Shown piece after piece: positions 12,469 through 13,561 of a stretch of DNA of 13,561 bases. Position 1 is the stretch's first letter. Every line of letters starts with the position of its first letter. This DNA is from Corynebacterium sp. (GTDB lineage Bacteria; Actinomycetota; Actinomycetes; Mycobacteriales; Mycobacteriaceae): NCBI RefSeq assembly GCF_030826625.1, contig NZ_JAPJNQ010000057.1:1-13561 (forward strand), given 5' to 3'. Position numbers and translations under genes: made by a program. The notes below the pieces were generated by a model, which was not told the DNA's origin, did not search any database, and saw only the letters and a program-made list of their open reading frames with translations.

Positions 12469-13509
12469 ATGCAGGATTATAAGACTTCTGATCAAAAATT
12501 TTGGACCATCGTACGCAAGAATCATCCTGACTATCTACGGTGGTTCTTCGCTGATACAGCAAGCGCCTTGGGGGCATCCCTCGTGGCTATCCCTATTTCA
12601 CTTGCGAGCTACTACCTCACTGGAAGCCTAAGTCAAGCGGGAGTGATCGGAGCCGCAAGCTCGGCAGGCTCGATGATCATGACGATCCCAGCCGGGATGA
12701 TCATCGATCGTTTTAACAAGAAGAAATTACTTCTCTTCTACGGGCTGAGCCAAATTGGTATCTGGTCAACCTTCTCGCTACTGCTTTACTTGGGCAAATT
12801 CACTTTCATGCTTTTGTTCTTCTTTAGCCTGTTTGCAGGAATGATTACAGGCACGTTCGGAGGCTTGACCAACGCCATTTTGAGATTCATCATTCCTGAG
12901 AATTTGCTTGTTCAAGCGCAAGGCCGTAACCAAACTCGAGACAACATTATCTGGATGCTCGGACTCCCTTTAGGAGGCTTTCTCTACGGCCTAGCCCCGG
13001 TTATTCCCTTCATTGCACAAACGTTGTGTGGGTTGGGTCCGCTTTATGCTTCAAGAACCATCAGTACGGACCTGGGGAAGAAAAACAGTGAGCAACGGTA
13101 TTCGTTTAGACAGTTCTGGTCCGATAGTAAATATTCTTTGGCTTGGATTTGGAAATATCCGAGGCTTCGAACAATCTTCAGCATCGATATCTTCTCCAAC
13201 TTCGCCAACTTTTTCCTCATCGCATCCATTGACCTATGGCTGGCATACCTCAAAGTTGATGGTTGGATAATCGGCCTCACCTCAGCCATGTTCGCCCTTG
13301 GAATGATTGTTGGAGGGCTTCTTCAAGACCGCCTCATCAAGCAATTGCCAGGAAGAAACATCATCCGAGCAACGATGTTTTGGGAGCTACTGTGGTATTT
13401 GTTGCTTCTTGTATTTTCTCAGTATTGGCCGTTTATCGCAGTTGCAGCATTTTTCATCGTAGTTCCCTCCATTGCGTGCAACTCATATTCCGGAGGACTG
13501 CTTGCGTGA
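12469..13509 (+). CDS. MFS transporter, 3' end removed by an IS insertion
   Basis: This is an integral membrane protein of the major facilitator superfamily, probably a drug or metabolite:H+ exporter; the substrate is unknown. ATG 12469 (MQDYKTSDQKFW) has GAGAG 5 nt upstream; an in-frame TTG at 12457 is a less likely start. About ten hydrophobic helices are visible. The MFS motif A loop between helices 2 and 3 is present (GMIIDRFNKKK), with a second, degenerate copy between helices 8 and 9 (GLLQDRLIKQLPGR). Usual members have about 400 residues and 12 helices; this one stops after 346 residues in a helix-like stretch (PSIACNSYSGGLLA), exactly where the IS tip TGAAGTGCTCCCC begins, so the stop codon comes from the IS. 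It is A+T rich like the kinase-like fragment upstream and was probably acquired with it. Confidence 0.82.
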   Translation: MQDYKTSDQKFWTIVRKNHPDYLRWFFADTASALGASLVAIPISLASYYLTGSLSQAGVIGAASSAGSMIMTIPAGMIIDRFNKKKLLLFYGLSQIGIWSTFSLLLYLGKFTFMLLFFFSLFAGMITGTFGGLTNAILRFIIPENLLVQAQGRNQTRDNIIWMLGLPLGGFLYGLAPVIPFIAQTLCGLGPLYASRTISTDLGKKNSEQRYSFRQFWSDSKYSLAWIWKYPRLRTIFSIDIFSNFANFFLIASIDLWLAYLKVDGWIIGLTSAMFALGMIVGGLLQDRLIKQLPGRNIIRATMFWELLWYLLLLVFSQYWPFIAVAAFFIVVPSIACNSYSGGLLA

Positions 13510-13561
13510 AGTGCTCCCCATTAGTTGGACTGAAAAATCAGTTTCTGACTAGTGGGGAGTA
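13507..13561 (+). mobile_element. Terminal end of an IS3-family (IS150-group-like) insertion sequence, runs off the window
   Basis: The sequence from 13507, TGAAGTGCTCCCCATTAGTT followed by GGACTG, matches the style of IS150-group ends (as I remember it, the IS150 tip is TGTACTGCACCCATTTTGTT then GGAC). It starts with TG, interrupts the transporter frame, and ends at 13560 in GGGGAGT, a likely ribosome binding site for the transposase orfA beyond the window. Only 55 bp are present, so the assignment to family rests on the tip alone. Confidence 0.6.
13514..13559 (+). other. Hairpin at the IS end that would mask the putative transposase ribosome binding site
   Basis: CTCCCCATTAGT (13514-13525) pairs with ACTAGTGGGGAG (13548-13559) through 12 positions with one G-U, and inside it CTGA (13530-13533) pairs with TCAG (13538-13541) around AAAA. 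The GGGGAG in the right arm is the only SD-like sequence near the IS end. Confidence 0.6.

Overview
The window looks like a chromosomal segment of a Corynebacterium. It has moderate G+C, GTG/TTG starts, a mycothiol-pathway gene and a gene order that matches the conserved actinobacterial neighbourhood mshA / gpmA / senX3-regX3 / Rv0495c-like / ppx-gppA / Rv0497-like / proC / small HTH protein / bS22 (M. tuberculosis Rv0486 to Rv0500B). The species cannot be fixed from the sequence alone. Assignments come from reading motifs and from remembered family members; no search was run.

Layout. Positions 1-1565 (+) hold the 3' part of a DUF222/HNH endonuclease-type gene that enters from outside the window. 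On the minus strand follow the 33-residue ribosomal protein bS22 (1757-1858), a 63-residue BldC/excisionase-type HTH protein (2087-2278), a 539-bp intergenic stretch rich in repeats and potential hairpins, proC (2818-3624) with a 13-bp inverted repeat just ahead of its start, an Rv0497-like repeat-rich membrane protein (3839-5281) and a Ppx/GppA phosphatase (5293-6222). Divergent from ppx is an Rv0495c-like gene (6256-7161, +) split by one in-frame TAA. Convergent to it is the minus-strand set mshA-gpmA-senX3-regX3 (11688 down to 7213).

After mshA the character changes. The DNA becomes visibly more A+T rich and carries a fragment of a kinase-like domain (11986-12285, +), a structured intergenic region with a 7-codon micro-ORF behind a good Shine-Dalgarno sequence, and a major facilitator transporter (12469-13509, +). 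The transporter is cut off by the tip of an IS3-family (IS150-like) insertion sequence that runs off the window. This end looks like a horizontally acquired, partly decayed accessory segment.

How the genes fit together. SenX3-RegX3 is the phosphate-responsive two-component system of actinobacteria, and the neighbouring Ppx/GppA enzyme acts on polyphosphate or (p)ppGpp. gpmA (glycolysis), mshA (first step of mycothiol synthesis) and proC (proline synthesis) are housekeeping genes kept in this order. The most unusual points are a seven-histidine, strictly 4-residue-spaced repeat in the SenX3 juxtamembrane linker together with a well-placed internal start codon, the nonsense codon in the Rv0495c-like gene, the hairpin before proC, a 4 x 12-bp tandem repeat that encodes a hydrophobic tetrapeptide repeat, and the kinase fragment / micro-ORF / transporter / IS segment at the right end.
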